A stretch of 64,000 nucleotides of DNA from Dehalococcoidales bacterium (lineage in GTDB: Bacteria; Chloroflexota; Dehalococcoidia; Dehalococcoidales; UBA2162). The stretch spans positions 1 through 64,000 of the forward strand of contig JAFGCW010000025.1 of assembly GCA_016932435.1 (NCBI GenBank), given 5' to 3'. Shown piece by piece: positions 8,753 to 17,834 of this stretch; the first letter of the stretch is position 1, and every line of letters starts with the position of its first letter. Below the pieces are notes generated by a model that did no database searches, was not told the DNA's origin, and was given only the letters and a program-made list of their open reading frames with translations. The position numbers and the translations under genes are program-made.

Positions 8753-9292
8753 AATAATTACTTTTCCGTAAATCTTCCTCTTTAAGTCTGATTGTACCAG
8801 ATGCTCGTTTGAAAACTCTATTGGGAAAAAAGGATTGCACAAAGCAGCGATTTTGCCAAACATCCATATGGCCCGAAATTGCTTGCGGGTATATACTTGA
8901 TAAGTAATGAAGACAGCAACGCCGCATGTGACCCAGCATAACAATTGCTTGAGACAGGTTGTGTAATAAAGGGATTACACCATAGTATCAGAAACATAAT
9001 CAAAAAGTCCGACATTATTCTCTGGATATTAGTTGGTATAAATTCAACTCTGTGTTACTGTAAGTATTATCGTAGAAGGCAGAGTTTGCATAATGACTCA
9101 ATAATGATATCCTGTTAAGTAAATAAACTAATAAGTAGCAACTATTTTAACTTAAAGGATTCCGAAGTATGGTAATTAGTAGATGTCCACCGGGCAAAGC
9201 CAGGCAGCTCACAGGCTATTGTAATTTTCAAACAACCTGACCAGGATTAATAACGCTAAAATTAATACTCGAATATGCGTTGGGAGGTTATT
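8753..9292. other. AT-rich intergenic region
   Basis: About 540 bases between divergent genes. Short minus-strand frames overlap here but show no ribosome-binding site or family resemblance. It presumably holds promoters for both flanking genes. No repeat seen. Confidence 0.5.
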
Positions 9293-9757
9293 TTGGATAT
9301 TTGGGGTGACAATAGAGTCGCAAAGGGAATTCTAAGTGCGAGTGATAAACAGAAACTATATTTAAATGCTAAAAAAAGATGTGAAAATTGTGGGAAAAAG
9401 ATAGATTATATCGACATGAAACTTGGGCACAAGAATAAAGTTTTTTCTTCAGGGGAACGAACGACTTTAGCTAATAGCATATGTCTTTGTCATACATGTT
9501 ATAAACTACAGGGTTTGGATAGTTGGGCAACATTTCAAAAAAAACAAGGGAAAGTGGATGCTAGAACATCCATGAAAAAATCACTTCAGGCACTCAGTAT
9601 CACGCAACTAAAGACTCTGGCTGAGAAACATAAAGTCACCGTCGAGGGAAAACTGGCAGACGGCTTTTCTAAAACAAAAAGAAAAGCTCCGACGAAAAGT
9701 CAGTATATTAGCAAACTCGCATCTGTTGTAACAGAGAAAGAAATCTCCTCATTATAA
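9293..9757 (+). CDS. HNH-like endonuclease domain protein
   Basis: About 154 aa from TTG 9293, chosen because GGGAGG (9282-9287) is 5 bases upstream; ATG 9275 lies before that SD. Residues about 30-70 contain CENCG, then MKLGHKN, then CLCHTC: paired Cys zinc knuckles around a G-H, as in HNH nucleases (5mC-restriction/McrA type). The C-terminal half has an SAP-like pattern (LSITQLKTLAEKHKV ... KSQYISKLAS), suggesting DNA binding. Base composition is lower in GC than the metabolic neighbours, and it lies just upstream of a tRNA used as a repeat/integration locus, so it may be a mobile or defence-related gene (inference). Confidence 0.65.
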   Translation: MDIWGDNRVAKGILSASDKQKLYLNAKKRCENCGKKIDYIDMKLGHKNKVFSSGERTTLANSICLCHTCYKLQGLDSWATFQKKQGKVDARTSMKKSLQALSITQLKTLAEKHKVTVEGKLADGFSKTKRKAPTKSQYISKLASVVTEKEISSL

Positions 9758-9910
9758 AAAGAAAAACCTGACACAACAGTAATGAAAAAGTGGACAAGAA
9801 GCAACGGTCATCGGTACTAAACTGCTATTAGACAGAGATAAAAGGGGAAGGTAAACAGGCTTAAGCAGCAATTGACATACGCCCGATTTTGTACGTAAAA
9901 TTGCAGTGGT

Positions 9911-9985
9911 GCGGGAGTAGCTCAGTGGTAGAGCATCTGCTTCCCAAGCAGAGGGTCGCGAGTTCGAGCCTCGTCTCCCGCTCCA
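9911..9985 (+). tRNA. tRNA-Gly (anticodon CCC)
   Basis: Full cloverleaf: acceptor GCGGGAG/CTCCCGC, D-arm AGCTCAGTGGTAGAGC, anticodon stem TCTGC/GCAGA around loop TTCCCAA (anticodon CCC), T-arm GCGAGTTCGAGCCTCGT (with GTTCGAG), discriminator T and an encoded CCA at 9983-9985. Its 3' 46 bases are copied at 17568-17613 and its 3' 28 bases at 19135-19162. Confidence 0.96.
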
Positions 9986-10380
9986 ATCGTAAATTCCACT
10001 TTTCCTCCTTTGTATTTTTTTCAAAGTAGATGGTCTTCGGCTAGCCTAACGCCCACGCTCAAAGAAGTCAACGCCTAACAAAAAATAGCACATTTGCGTG
10101 TTTTGTTTAATTACTTACATTCAAGCGGATTATTTAATCTTACTTAATATCTACTAAACAATGGAACCTTTAAAAATAACATTCAAAATGTGTACCTGTT
10201 AATGATCACATATACACGTGAATCTGACACCCCAAACAACGCTTCTAGTCTATCAACACTATTTCTTATTGAGATACACAGATATTTTCTCAGGTTCATT
10301 TTCACTTGATATAACACGAATAATAGTGATACATTCGAGGATGTAAAAATAACTGAAGTTGAATTTCCTATGGTTTCATA
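9986..10380. other. AT-rich region downstream of tRNA-Gly
   Basis: About 395 bases, clearly AT-rich, with no convincing gene and no integrase remnant that I can see. If the tRNA is an attachment site, this is the left end of the inserted segment. It must contain the promoter for the CaiB gene at 10381. Confidence 0.5.
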
Positions 10381-12840
10381 ATGTTAAGTCCTTATCGTGC
10401 TCTTGATCTAACGGATGAAAAAGGTCTGTTATGTGGGAAGATTCTTGCAGACCTTGGTGCCGAGGTTATCCAGATAGAGAGCCCGTCCGGTAATCCAGCC
10501 CGTAAGATACCTCCTTTCGCTGAAGGTAAAACTGATCCGGAGCACAGCTTTTTCTGGTACGCATTCAGTGCCGGTAAAAAGAGTATCACTCTCGATATAG
10601 AGTCAGAAAGTGACAGGGATAATTTCAAGAAACTTGTCGGTACTGCTGATTTTCTTATCGAATCCTTCAGTCCCGGTTATCTTGACAGTGTAGGTTTAGG
10701 ATATCAGACTCTTTCCAGAATTAATCCTACCCTGATCATGGTATCGATTTCACCTTTCGGCCAGACGGGACCTTATAAAGACTATAAAGCCGGAGACCTT
10801 GTATCTACGGCAATGGGCGGCATGGCATATTGTACCGGAGAAGTCGACCGTCCTCCTATACGGATAAGTCTGGACCAGACTTATTCCCAGGCAAGTGTTC
10901 ATGCCGCGGCGGGACTATTGATCGCCTTACATCAACGCTCGAAAACCGGTAGAGGGCAATGGGTGGATGTCTCAATGCAGGCGAGTGTTGTCAGGACTCT
11001 GCACACCCAATTGCCATACTGGGAATACAGTAACAGGATTGTTGAAAGATCCGGTATACGAAGATTCAGAGGGGGAGTATCGACCCAGGAGATCTGGTCA
11101 TGTAAAGACGGATTCGTATCATGGATGTTCTTCGGTGGGGCTGTCGGCACACGGCAGATGCAATACATGGTCGAATGGATGGATAGTAAAGGAATGGCCG
11201 GTAGTCTTACCGATGAAATACAGGACTGGTCATCACTCGATCTGACAATTGTCTCTCCGGATAAGATACGTTCCTGGGAACAACTGATAGGTGATTTTTT
11301 CTTGAACCATTCCAAACAGGAACTCTATGAGGAAGCCATTGAAAAACGCATTCCCTTAACCCCGCTTAATGATGTATCGGATGTTCTTGAGGATAAGCAA
11401 CTTGTTCAAAGAAAGTTCTGGACAAACATTGCTTATCCTGACCTTAAGACAGAAGTACCGTATCCGGGATTTCTGTTTATCACATCCGATGATGTATGTC
11501 AGCCTGCAATAAAAGGCCGTGCACCTCGACTTGGTGAGAATAATGATGATATCTATCGGGAGTTGCAGGAACCAGATAAAGATAAAACGTATTCCGTGAT
11601 ACCGGATGAAAATACAACGGAAAACAAACCGGACTCAGCGGCTCTTGAAGGACTGAATGTGCTTGATTTTAGCTGGGCGTTTGCAGGGCCTTTTATCGGG
11701 GCTTATATGGGCGATTATGGTGCTAACGTAATCAAGATTGAAAGTAACTCAAATCTTGATATTACACGGGTAACGTCTCCCTATAAAGACGGAGTCAGCG
11801 GCATTAACCGTTCAGGTTGTTTTCTCGTAGCTAATAACAGCAAGATGAGTCTGACACTGAACCTGAAACATGCGAAAGCGCCGCAAATAGTCGAAAAACT
11901 CATAAACTGGGCTGATATAGTGGTTGAAAATTTCGGGACCGGTGTCATGGACAGACTGGGACTAAGTTACGAAAAACTTAAAGAAATAAAACCGAATATA
12001 ATTATGCTGAGTGCGACGATACAGGGACAGACCGGTCCCAGGGCATCTTTTACCGGTTACGGATGGAATACCGTTGCTCTAACCGGTATCGGTAACCTGA
12101 CGGGATGGCCTGACAGGTCACCGGTCGGTACGCTTCAAGCTTATCCGGACAGTGTCGTGCCATGGTTCGGTATTGCCGCGATCCTAGCAGCTCTGGATTA
12201 CCGCCGGAGAACAGGAAAAGGGCAGTATATCGATATCAGCCAGTACGAAACCACCTGCCAGTTTCTAGCCCCACTGGTCATGGACTATGCGGTTAATCAT
12301 AACTTATCGACGAGGTTGGGAAACGAATCTCAATACGCTGCTCCACACGGAGTGTACTGTTGCCAGGGAAGTGACCGGTGGTGTGCGATCAGCGTTTTCA
12401 CGGAGATCGAATGGGAAGCGTTCCGAAAGGCCCTTGACTACCCGGAATGGACAAAAGAGGAAAAGTATTCTTCCCTTCAACGAAGAAAAGAGAATGAAGA
12501 GCAATTAAATGAACTCGTTGAGGCATGGACCGAAAGGCATACTCCCGAAGAAATAACTAGAATCCTGCAGGAAGCCGGAGTCCCGGCGGGTATTGTTAAA
12601 ACCAATAAAGAATTATTTGAAGATCCGCAGCTCGAACATCGGGGATATTTTCAATTCATAGACCATCCGGAGATAGGGAAGTGTTATCAACAGGGATGGC
12701 CGATACTCCTGTCCGAAAGCCCTGTTCATATTAAGCCTGCTCCCTGCCTGGGAGAGCATAATGAATATATCTGCACCAAAATCCTAGGATTATCCGATGA
12801 AGAATTCATTTCTTTTTTAAACGAAGGCGTTTTCGATTAA
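10381..12840 (+). CDS. Tandem (fused) CaiB/BaiF family III CoA-transferase
   Basis: 819 aa, twice the normal size: two complete family III CoA-transferase domains (about 1-390 and 412-815) in one chain. Domain 1 has ILADLGAEVIQIESP and GRGQWVDVSMQASV; domain 2 has FIGAYMGDYGANVIKIES and GKGQYIDISQYETT. In formyl-CoA transferase the catalytic Asp follows the VDVSMQ segment. Domain 1 has Ala there and domain 2 Glu, so domain 1 may be inactive or structural (inference from motif alignment by eye). Family III enzymes normally form interlocked dimers, so a fused pair can make one interlocked unit. Its stop overlaps by 4 bases the end of the convergent UPF0261 gene. Confidence 0.92.
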   Translation: MLSPYRALDLTDEKGLLCGKILADLGAEVIQIESPSGNPARKIPPFAEGKTDPEHSFFWYAFSAGKKSITLDIESESDRDNFKKLVGTADFLIESFSPGYLDSVGLGYQTLSRINPTLIMVSISPFGQTGPYKDYKAGDLVSTAMGGMAYCTGEVDRPPIRISLDQTYSQASVHAAAGLLIALHQRSKTGRGQWVDVSMQASVVRTLHTQLPYWEYSNRIVERSGIRRFRGGVSTQEIWSCKDGFVSWMFFGGAVGTRQMQYMVEWMDSKGMAGSLTDEIQDWSSLDLTIVSPDKIRSWEQLIGDFFLNHSKQELYEEAIEKRIPLTPLNDVSDVLEDKQLVQRKFWTNIAYPDLKTEVPYPGFLFITSDDVCQPAIKGRAPRLGENNDDIYRELQEPDKDKTYSVIPDENTTENKPDSAALEGLNVLDFSWAFAGPFIGAYMGDYGANVIKIESNSNLDITRVTSPYKDGVSGINRSGCFLVANNSKMSLTLNLKHAKAPQIVEKLINWADIVVENFGTGVMDRLGLSYEKLKEIKPNIIMLSATIQGQTGPRASFTGYGWNTVALTGIGNLTGWPDRSPVGTLQAYPDSVVPWFGIAAILAALDYRRRTGKGQYIDISQYETTCQFLAPLVMDYAVNHNLSTRLGNESQYAAPHGVYCCQGSDRWCAISVFTEIEWEAFRKALDYPEWTKEEKYSSLQRRKENEEQLNELVEAWTERHTPEEITRILQEAGVPAGIVKTNKELFEDPQLEHRGYFQFIDHPEIGKCYQQGWPILLSESPVHIKPAPCLGEHNEYICTKILGLSDEEFISFLNEGVFD

Positions 12841-14069
12841 CCTTGCTTTCGTTCTGCCATCATCTCGCATAACAGGTCAACAGCCTGGCTGGTAAATATC
12901 TCATCGTTAATATGAGCGTCTATTTCCGCTAATCTGACGCCGGGTTTCAGGTTCTTTTTCAATACATCGATAAACGCTTTATCCGCTTCCGGATCATAAA
13001 GACTCCTGCCTTCACGATTCCCCGGTGAGAAACCTTTACAGGGAATCACAACAGCCACCTGTCCGGCGGCGTTATTGAGCTTTTCAGCCAGAACCTTAGC
13101 TGAAAATTCCATTTCCGTTTTGTTGGCTCTGACAATCGCCACCTCGGGAGTGTGCCAGAATATCTCCCGTTTTTTGATTTCCTCAGGAATATTCGAGGGA
13201 GGACTGAACGCGATGAAATCAAGACAGCCTGGAATAACTACCTGCGGGATCCCCTTTTTCCCTGCCGTTTCAAGCCTGTCAGGTCCGGCATCATAGTAAC
13301 CGTGGTAAAGATGGTCGATCAATTCGTGCGTTACCAGGTCGAAGACTCCGTCGATGAGTCCCTGTTCAATCGTTTCCTCCATCGCACGCCCACCGGTACC
13401 TACCGCATGGAATGTAACAACCTCAAATCCTCTGTCCTCCAGGATTTCCTGTGCTTTAAAAGCTGCCCGGTTAATACCACCCATGGCACTCATAGCAATT
13501 ACAAGCTTGTTTGTCTCTTCGAATCCGGAATCTGTGTTTACCGCTCCCACTATTGCTCCGGATGCGTATGACAGCAGCTTTCTTGTCATCCGGTTCAGTC
13601 CCGCAATATCGGTAACGGAGTGCAGTACGGTTATGTCTCTGGTGCCTATATACGGTCTCATATCTCCCGATGCGATGGTACTCACCATAAATTTAGGTAT
13701 CCCGAATGGTAATGCACGCATAACAGCCGTACCTATGGCTGTTCCCCGGGATCCCCCAAGGCACATCACACCATCAAGTTTTCCTTTATCGTACAGTTGC
13801 CGGGCAATAACAGATGCTCCTTCCATCATCACTTCGATTTCCCTGCTTTCATCGGAACGATCGACTACTTCAGTGATTTCCTTTCCGGCAGCTCCGGCTA
13901 CATCCTCACGGGTAATGTCAGGCTGAAATACAGGAGAACCGCGAGTGCCGGTATCGACTGTAATAACGTCACAACCCCCGGCTATTATCCTGTCTTTTAC
14001 GAAACCATATTCCTTACCCTTGCTGTCAAGACGCCCGAATAATACGATAGTCTTTTTCCGCTTAACCAT
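12837..14069 (-). CDS. UPF0261 / Tm-1-like ATP-binding domain protein 1
   Basis: 410 aa from ATG 14069, which has a purine-rich GGGCAGGGA about 8 bases upstream; a TTG start at 14114 would add 15 residues but lacks support. The N-terminus (TIVLFGRLDSKGKEY) and the glycine-rich MCLGGSRGTAIG segment (about residues 100-111) are typical of UPF0261, related to the N-terminal domain of the plant Tm-1 protein. The middle PQVVIPGCLDF and C-terminal VVIPCKGFSPGNREG are also conserved. Biochemical role unknown; members often sit beside CoA-related catabolic genes, as here. Divergent from a paralogue at 14209. Confidence 0.88.
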   Translation of the reverse strand: MVKRKKTIVLFGRLDSKGKEYGFVKDRIIAGGCDVITVDTGTRGSPVFQPDITREDVAGAAGKEITEVVDRSDESREIEVMMEGASVIARQLYDKGKLDGVMCLGGSRGTAIGTAVMRALPFGIPKFMVSTIASGDMRPYIGTRDITVLHSVTDIAGLNRMTRKLLSYASGAIVGAVNTDSGFEETNKLVIAMSAMGGINRAAFKAQEILEDRGFEVVTFHAVGTGGRAMEETIEQGLIDGVFDLVTHELIDHLYHGYYDAGPDRLETAGKKGIPQVVIPGCLDFIAFSPPSNIPEEIKKREIFWHTPEVAIVRANKTEMEFSAKVLAEKLNNAAGQVAVVIPCKGFSPGNREGRSLYDPEADKAFIDVLKKNLKPGVRLAEIDAHINDEIFTSQAVDLLCEMMAERKQG

Positions 14070-14208
14070 ACAATCGTCCCTGCCCTTTAACTTTTCAGGA
14101 ATTGATATTTTCAAAGAATTGCGAGTAAAATCGGTAATACAAGTTTATTTCGTTGACTAGTATATCATTTATCCTTCGCACACGATACCGGGTCAGGGGG
14201 GAGTGATT

Positions 14209-15426
14209 ATGCGTTCAAAGAAAGTGATACTCTGTATAGGTACACTGGACTCGAAAGGCCCGGAACTCCAATATGTTAAAAACCTTATCAACGGTAAAGA
14301 ACATTACCGTGCTCTTGTGATGGATGTCGGTTGTCTTGCCGAGGCTTTCTTTAGTGCTGATATCACGGCAGAAGAAGTAGCCGCAGCGGCAGGGGCAACG
14401 ATTGAAGAAGTACGGGCTATATCCGAGGCCGGACCTGCGACGCTGATAATGACCACGGGGGCAAGGAAGATAGTCAAGGAACTCTATGAGTCCGGGGCTT
14501 TTTCAGGAGTGATATCTATCGGTGGCGGTACAGGTTCAGGAATTGCAGCAGCGGTACTTCAGGAACTACCCATAGGTTTCCCCAAGTTCATGCTTTCATC
14601 CCAGAAGATAGTGCAGGCAGGTATCAGGAAATATGTAGGCACCAAAGATATCGTTATCATGCCTTCAATCGCCGATATAGCCGGATTGAACAGGCTGACC
14701 GTAGATTCACTGCAGAAAGCAGTCGGTGCGATAACAGGCATGATGGATACGATAACCCAGGAAAGTTACGAAAAACCTCTGGTATTCATGACCATGACCG
14801 GTCTGTCTACCGGATGCGGCCTGGCGGTGAAATCCCTTCTCGAGGACAAAGGTTTTGAAGTCGGTGTATTTCATACCATAGGCGTGGGGGGAGAGACTTT
14901 TGAAGAACTCATAAAAAGCTATCCGGTAAAAGGGGTTATTGAACTCGGAATGAACGAAATCGGGAACGAGTTATTCGGTGGACTTGCTTCTGCCGGACCA
15001 CATCGACTTGAAGCAGCCGGTGAGATTGGAATACCCCAGATTATTACTCCCGGATGTATCGATATCCTGAATTTTCTTAGCCCCGAGACTCTACCCGAAC
15101 GATATTCCGACAGGACAATATGTTATCACAATCCCCAGGCCACGTTACCAAGGGTAAATGCCGATGAACTTCGCCTGATTGCCGGTACAATCAGTAAGAA
15201 ACTGAATCCTGCCAGGGGAAAAGTGAAATTTCTGATTCCACTGAGAGGATTTTCATCGATAGACTGTGAAGGAAATGACTTCTATGATCCTGTCGCCAAT
15301 AATGCTTTTATAGGCGCTCTGGAAGATTCTTTACGAAAAGATATTGAAATATTGAAGATCGACGCTAATATAAACGACTCTGTATTCTCAGAATCGGTAG
15401 CAAATGAGTTTCTTAAAATATTATAG
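14209..15426 (+). CDS. UPF0261 / Tm-1-like ATP-binding domain protein 2
   Basis: 405 aa; start ATG 14209 follows AGGGGGGAG by about 6 bases (an in-frame GTG at 14203 overlaps that SD). Same domain order as its divergent neighbour: VILCIGTLDSKGPE, GVISIGGGTGSGIA (about 102-115), PQIITPGCID, LIPLRGFSSIDCEG. The two share many identical motifs but are clearly diverged, so a heteromer or two related substrates is possible. Both lie between the tRNA-Gly end repeats with CoA-transferase genes. Confidence 0.88.
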   Translation: MRSKKVILCIGTLDSKGPELQYVKNLINGKEHYRALVMDVGCLAEAFFSADITAEEVAAAAGATIEEVRAISEAGPATLIMTTGARKIVKELYESGAFSGVISIGGGTGSGIAAAVLQELPIGFPKFMLSSQKIVQAGIRKYVGTKDIVIMPSIADIAGLNRLTVDSLQKAVGAITGMMDTITQESYEKPLVFMTMTGLSTGCGLAVKSLLEDKGFEVGVFHTIGVGGETFEELIKSYPVKGVIELGMNEIGNELFGGLASAGPHRLEAAGEIGIPQIITPGCIDILNFLSPETLPERYSDRTICYHNPQATLPRVNADELRLIAGTISKKLNPARGKVKFLIPLRGFSSIDCEGNDFYDPVANNAFIGALEDSLRKDIEILKIDANINDSVFSESVANEFLKIL

Positions 15427-15474
15427 ATAAATCATCCGCTTTTAGATTTATCTCCTTCGATATATAGTAACGTA

Positions 15475-16290
15475 CTATTGTTTTGGAGGTGGTGCCTGAC
15501 CTCTCATTCGAGCCCGTGCAGCCATCACCCATTCTATTTTTTCGCGGAATATATTTATCTCCTCGTCGTTTGGAGGTTCGGTATCCTTGAGATCAGATGC
15601 AATCTTTAAGTCCCAGCTTGTTTCTTCCTTTACCTTTTCCAGTGTTACACCAATGTCCGTGTGCACCGATTTCAACACCATTTCCCTATCCTCAAATCCG
15701 TAGATACCAAGGTTTGTTATCACTGCAGCCGGTCCAGTATTGGGACGCAGTCCTATCTCTTCCCTCCGCCCTGCCTTGCCGTCGAGATATCCCGGACAGG
15801 TGATAAAATCTACTTTCTCCAAAAACCTTCGCTTGTCCTGTTCAAGGATTACGATAGTCCGCGTGCACCAGCTCATGACATCATTGCCGCCGCCACTCCC
15901 CGGCCACCGGTGGATAGGATTATGATAATCGCCAACACAGGTGTCGTTGAGGTTGCCGAAACGGTCAACTTGCCCCGCGCCCAGGAAACCTGTATTAAGA
16001 TGTCCGGCCTGGCCCAGACTCATCACGTGGAATAATCCGCTTAGCTGGTCCGCGAACGACTGTGAACCAAGAGTATCTGTCGCTGCCGGTATGGGAAAAA
16101 GATTAGACCTGACAATACCGTTTTCAATTACGATGACGCAGTTCGGTGCATGTGAATTTTTCGCAAGCAACGCCGCCTGCATCGGAAGGCCGACGCCCAC
16201 GTACACAGTATCATTATCCTTGATCTCCCGGGCTGCTGAGACCACCATCTGAATAGTAGCGGAATAGTCATTCTTATCATCTTGTGTCAT
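15475..16290 (-). CDS. CoA-transferase family I, subunit B
   Basis: 271 aa. Family I (GctB/IpdB-like) beta subunit. VYVGVGLPMQAALLAK near residues 29-44 is the nucleotide/CoA loop region, and VIENGIV (about 53-59) carries the Glu that forms the covalent glutamyl-CoA intermediate in this family. Its start overlaps the stop of the A subunit by 4 bases, so the two are translationally coupled. A Pro-rich tail (QAPPPKQ) ends the protein. Could be a transferase of glutaconate type or, like IpdAB, a CoA-dependent ring hydrolase; sequence by eye does not decide. Confidence 0.88.
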   Translation of the reverse strand: MTQDDKNDYSATIQMVVSAAREIKDNDTVYVGVGLPMQAALLAKNSHAPNCVIVIENGIVRSNLFPIPAATDTLGSQSFADQLSGLFHVMSLGQAGHLNTGFLGAGQVDRFGNLNDTCVGDYHNPIHRWPGSGGGNDVMSWCTRTIVILEQDKRRFLEKVDFITCPGYLDGKAGRREEIGLRPNTGPAAVITNLGIYGFEDREMVLKSVHTDIGVTLEKVKEETSWDLKIASDLKDTEPPNDEEINIFREKIEWVMAARARMRGQAPPPKQ

Positions 16291-17213
16291 TGTTCATTAC
16301 CTCCTACAGTCTCATAGCCACTGGCAATCGGATCACTTAACGCAGGATTTTTTAACCTGATCTTATCGAGGAAATCCTCACCATTCTTTTCCTTCAGATT
16401 CTCCAGGTATTCGTTCCAGTCCTTTACTCCGTAGACTGTTTCTTCCAAATTTTCGTCATATGCTTCTTTTCCGCCCATCATCGTGCCGAATACCATGGGG
16501 CCGTCGTTGTAGCATCCGGCCAGGTGGCTGGGATAAGCCCCGAATGGCTGTTCTACTACCGCATTCACCCGGAATCCCGGTACGATAGTACGATTCGGAT
16601 CCCGCCTTATCACGTCGGTATCGACGATTTCTTCGGTCGTTACAATTATCTTTCTGCTTGCATTAATACCTTCCAGGTCAATACCAAGTGTACCCCATTT
16701 CTGAGCGTTGCCTTCCGAGTCAGCTCTCTGCACATGAATTATGCCGATATCAGGTACCACTGCCTTTACTACTCCCACTTTAGTATGGGTAAACGGGCAC
16801 TCGATCGACTTAATGTTTTCGTTATTGTACTTCGCCATATCCGAACCGACCAGGCTCCTCGTCGGCATGAATGGGATCCCTATATATCCGGCGTATAACA
16901 TGAGAGATATCCCGTAATGGGAGGACTCTTCAACAACAGGAAATTTACCGTTCTCCCTGGCTTTTTGAAGTGCATAGGAACGGTTTTCATTAAGCATGTT
17001 GTATCCCGTAATCAGCCTGTCGACAAGCCCTTCGCCAATCAGGGAATTTGTATTCGTAAGACAGGTTATAACCCCTAGATGATCGATCTTCTGTCGAATG
17101 ATTTCAGCCACAGCGGCTGCCGGAGCGCCGTGCTGCGCTCCGGAGATAAACAGCAAGTCACCGCTTTCTACGTACCTGGAGACCGCTTCTTTCATTGTCA
17201 TCACTTTACTCAC
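16287..17213 (-). CDS. CoA-transferase family I, subunit A
   Basis: 308 aa alpha subunit (GctA/IpdA-like): N-terminal MTMKEAVSRYVESGD, LLFISGAQHGAPAAAV, then GYIGIPFMPTRSLVGSDM. Start GTG 17213 is preceded by GGGAGG with 9-base spacing. It is the first gene of a two-gene minus-strand operon with subunit B. With the CaiB fusion and UPF0261 pair it makes up the whole content between the tRNA and its first 3'-end copy. Confidence 0.88.
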   Translation of the reverse strand: MSKVMTMKEAVSRYVESGDLLFISGAQHGAPAAAVAEIIRQKIDHLGVITCLTNTNSLIGEGLVDRLITGYNMLNENRSYALQKARENGKFPVVEESSHYGISLMLYAGYIGIPFMPTRSLVGSDMAKYNNENIKSIECPFTHTKVGVVKAVVPDIGIIHVQRADSEGNAQKWGTLGIDLEGINASRKIIVTTEEIVDTDVIRRDPNRTIVPGFRVNAVVEQPFGAYPSHLAGCYNDGPMVFGTMMGGKEAYDENLEETVYGVKDWNEYLENLKEKNGEDFLDKIRLKNPALSDPIASGYETVGGNEQ

Positions 17214-17567
17214 AAACTCAAACCTCCCGGATAATTAATTTCTTATAACGTAATTATTACCAGCCAGCTAATTTTCAATGTAAAGGTAATTCAGGAAGTA
17301 AAATATCACAGGCGACAATTTGCGGTCAAATGTAATGGTCTATTATATGAACGACTGTCCTGAAATAAACAGCTATAAACATATCGCGTGAAACATCCCG
17401 ATAATTGTTTTAAGATCACATTAAGGCAGAACGTCGGATTAAATAGCCTGTGGTGTATATTTCTCAAAGTATCGATATTTACTATAAAGAATTACCACAT
17501 ATAATTCAAATCCGAAAGGGAGCAAGCGGTTGGCATAGCAAGCGATTACTCGCTTGTCTGTACCTAG

Positions 17568-17613
17568 CTTCCCAGGCAGAGGGTCGCGAGTTCGAGCCTC
17601 GTCTCCCGCTCCA
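17568..17613 (+). repeat. Copy of tRNA-Gly 3' end (candidate att site)
   Basis: Matches the 3' 46 bases of the tRNA-Gly gene (9940-9985) with one substitution, including the T-arm, acceptor 3' strand and CCA. The 5' half of the tRNA is absent. This is the arrangement expected of the distal attachment site of an element integrated at a tRNA 3' end, in the same orientation. Confidence 0.85.
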
Positions 17614-17626
17614 AGTCGCCCCTGTC

Positions 17627-17646
17627 ATTCCCGCGAAAGCGGGAAT
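17627..17646. repeat. REP-like palindrome, second copy
   Basis: ATTCCCGCGAAAGCGGGAAT; same element as 5571-5590 with one base difference in the loop. It lies 13 bases after the tRNA fragment. Confidence 0.7.
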
Positions 17647-17834
17647 CTCCAAATTAACCTCAATACTAATCAAAGTACCAAGCTTTTTCGCTGAATGGCA
17701 CTAATAAATCCTGTAATTCAATAAACCTTGCGGGGTTAAAACCACCCAGGTTATACCAGTAATCCGGTTAATCTCATCACGGCTGTTCCTTCCCGTTCCG
17801 GGAAAACCTGGGACAGTGTACGCAGACAGATTGA

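Larger units (their letters stand above)
17214..17834. other. Intergenic region with tRNA-Gly fragment and REP
   Basis: About 620 bases with no supported gene. It carries the promoter region of the CoA-transferase operon, the tRNA-Gly 3' copy at 17568-17613 and a REP-like palindrome at 17627-17646. A plus-strand frame spanning the tRNA copy (17450-17704) is an artefact of that sequence. Confidence 0.6.

Noticed and set aside
8700..9015. Minus-strand upstream extensions of the YgjP gene
   Set aside because: They add unrelated hydrophobic residues before the point where the family alignment starts (ATG 8752).
9752..10024. Minus-strand 90-aa ORF across tRNA-Gly
   Set aside because: Antisense to a clear tRNA gene; composition is that of the tRNA.
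17450..17704. 84-aa ORF over the tRNA-Gly fragment
   Set aside because: Its sequence is the translation of the tRNA copy and REP palindrome; no SD and no coding character.
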